Made by a program: the position numbers and the translations under genes
NCBI GenBank assembly: GCA_905373085.1
Contig: CAJPRR010000146.1
Coordinates: 1-5,437, forward strand
Origin: an uncultured Selenomonas sp.
GTDB taxonomy: Bacteria > Bacillota > Negativicutes > Selenomonadales > Selenomonadaceae
Reading direction: 5' to 3'
DNA: 5,437 nt
Notes under the pieces: generated by a model
The model's input: the letters and a program-made list of their open reading frames with translations, nothing else
Database searches by the model: none
Told to the model about the DNA's origin: nothing
In this document: positions 5,196 to 5,437 of the stretch, one piece after another
Layout: the number at the start of each line of letters is the position of its first letter
How positions within the stretch are numbered: position 1 is the stretch's first letter

Positions 5196-5437
5196 GTGAG
5201 CGAGAAACGCGATTACTATGAGGTGCTCGGCCTCTCCAAAGGCGCTTCGGATGCGGACATCAAGAAGGCGTTCAAGAAGATGGCGCGCAAGTACCATCCC
5301 GATTTGAACCGCGACAATCCGAAGGAAGCTGCCGAGAAGTTCAAGGAGGTCAACGAGGCCTATCAAGTCCTCTCCGATCCGCAGAAGAAATCGACGTACG
5401 ATCAGTTTGGCCACGCGGCGTTTGACGGTGCGGGCGG
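5196..5437 (+). CDS. dnaJ: co-chaperone DnaJ (Hsp40), N-terminal part, cut by window end
   Basis: DnaJ captures unfolded substrates and stimulates ATP hydrolysis by DnaK. Eighty full codons are present and the frame is open at the window edge. They cover the entire J domain: RDYYEVLGLSKGAS (5-18), a positively charged helix II KKAFKKMARKY (23-33), the essential HPD tripeptide at 34-36, helix III EKFKEVNEAYQVLSD (47-61) and the closing KKSTYDQFGHAAFDG (64-78). The last visible residues, GAGG, begin the expected Gly-rich linker. The zinc-finger and C-terminal domains that would separate DnaJ from the related CbpA lie outside the window; position after dnaK strongly favours DnaJ. The start is a GTG with a good ribosome site, weaker than the ATG of dnaK. 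The gene sits downstream of a terminator-like hairpin and has no visible promoter of its own. Confidence 0.95.
   Translation, partial: MSEKRDYYEVLGLSKGASDADIKKAFKKMARKYHPDLNRDNPKEAAEKFKEVNEAYQVLSDPQKKSTYDQFGHAAFDGAG

Overview
This window holds the front of a class I heat-shock operon, hrcA-grpE-dnaK-dnaJ, all on the + strand. It is preceded by an unrelated A+T-rich gene and a short 19-bp tandem-repeat array. The HrcA repressor, the perfect CIRCE operator, the gene order and a DnaK lacking the N-terminal-quadrant insertion of proteobacterial DnaK all point to Bacillota. The G+C-rich operon (41 of 60 bases are G/C at 3781-3840) would suit a Negativicutes genus such as Selenomonas. The genus-level guess is inference from composition and general resemblance, not from a search.

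Layout. Bases 1-114 carry three near-perfect and then decaying copies of a 19-bp repeat that probably continues upstream. Bases 115-278 contain a terminator-like hairpin (132-161) and otherwise no gene I can defend. A sigma-A-type promoter (279-306) drives a single 246-residue DUF3825-type protein (349-1089) that ends at its own intrinsic terminator (1151-1196). The gene is strongly A+T rich (15 of 60 bases are G/C at 541-600), so it looks foreign or newly acquired next to the core operon.

The heat-shock unit starts with a strong promoter (1261-1289) and a CIRCE operator (1301-1327) lying just downstream of the predicted transcription start. A leader of about 170 nt with two strong hairpins follows. 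Then come hrcA (1466-2494), grpE (2525-3157), dnaK (3236-5098) and the first 80 codons of dnaJ (5196 to the window edge). HrcA represses the operon through CIRCE. DnaK is the ATP-driven Hsp70 chaperone, DnaJ stimulates its ATP hydrolysis and delivers substrates, and GrpE exchanges its nucleotide, so the operon encodes its own repressor and the whole chaperone machine. Intercistronic elements may tune relative expression: an 8-bp tandem repeat plus a small hairpin before dnaK, and a 12-bp terminator-like hairpin before dnaJ.

No clearly new multi-gene system is visible. The least explained items are the DUF3825 gene with its repeat-bearing upstream region, the structured hrcA leader, and the intercistronic elements.
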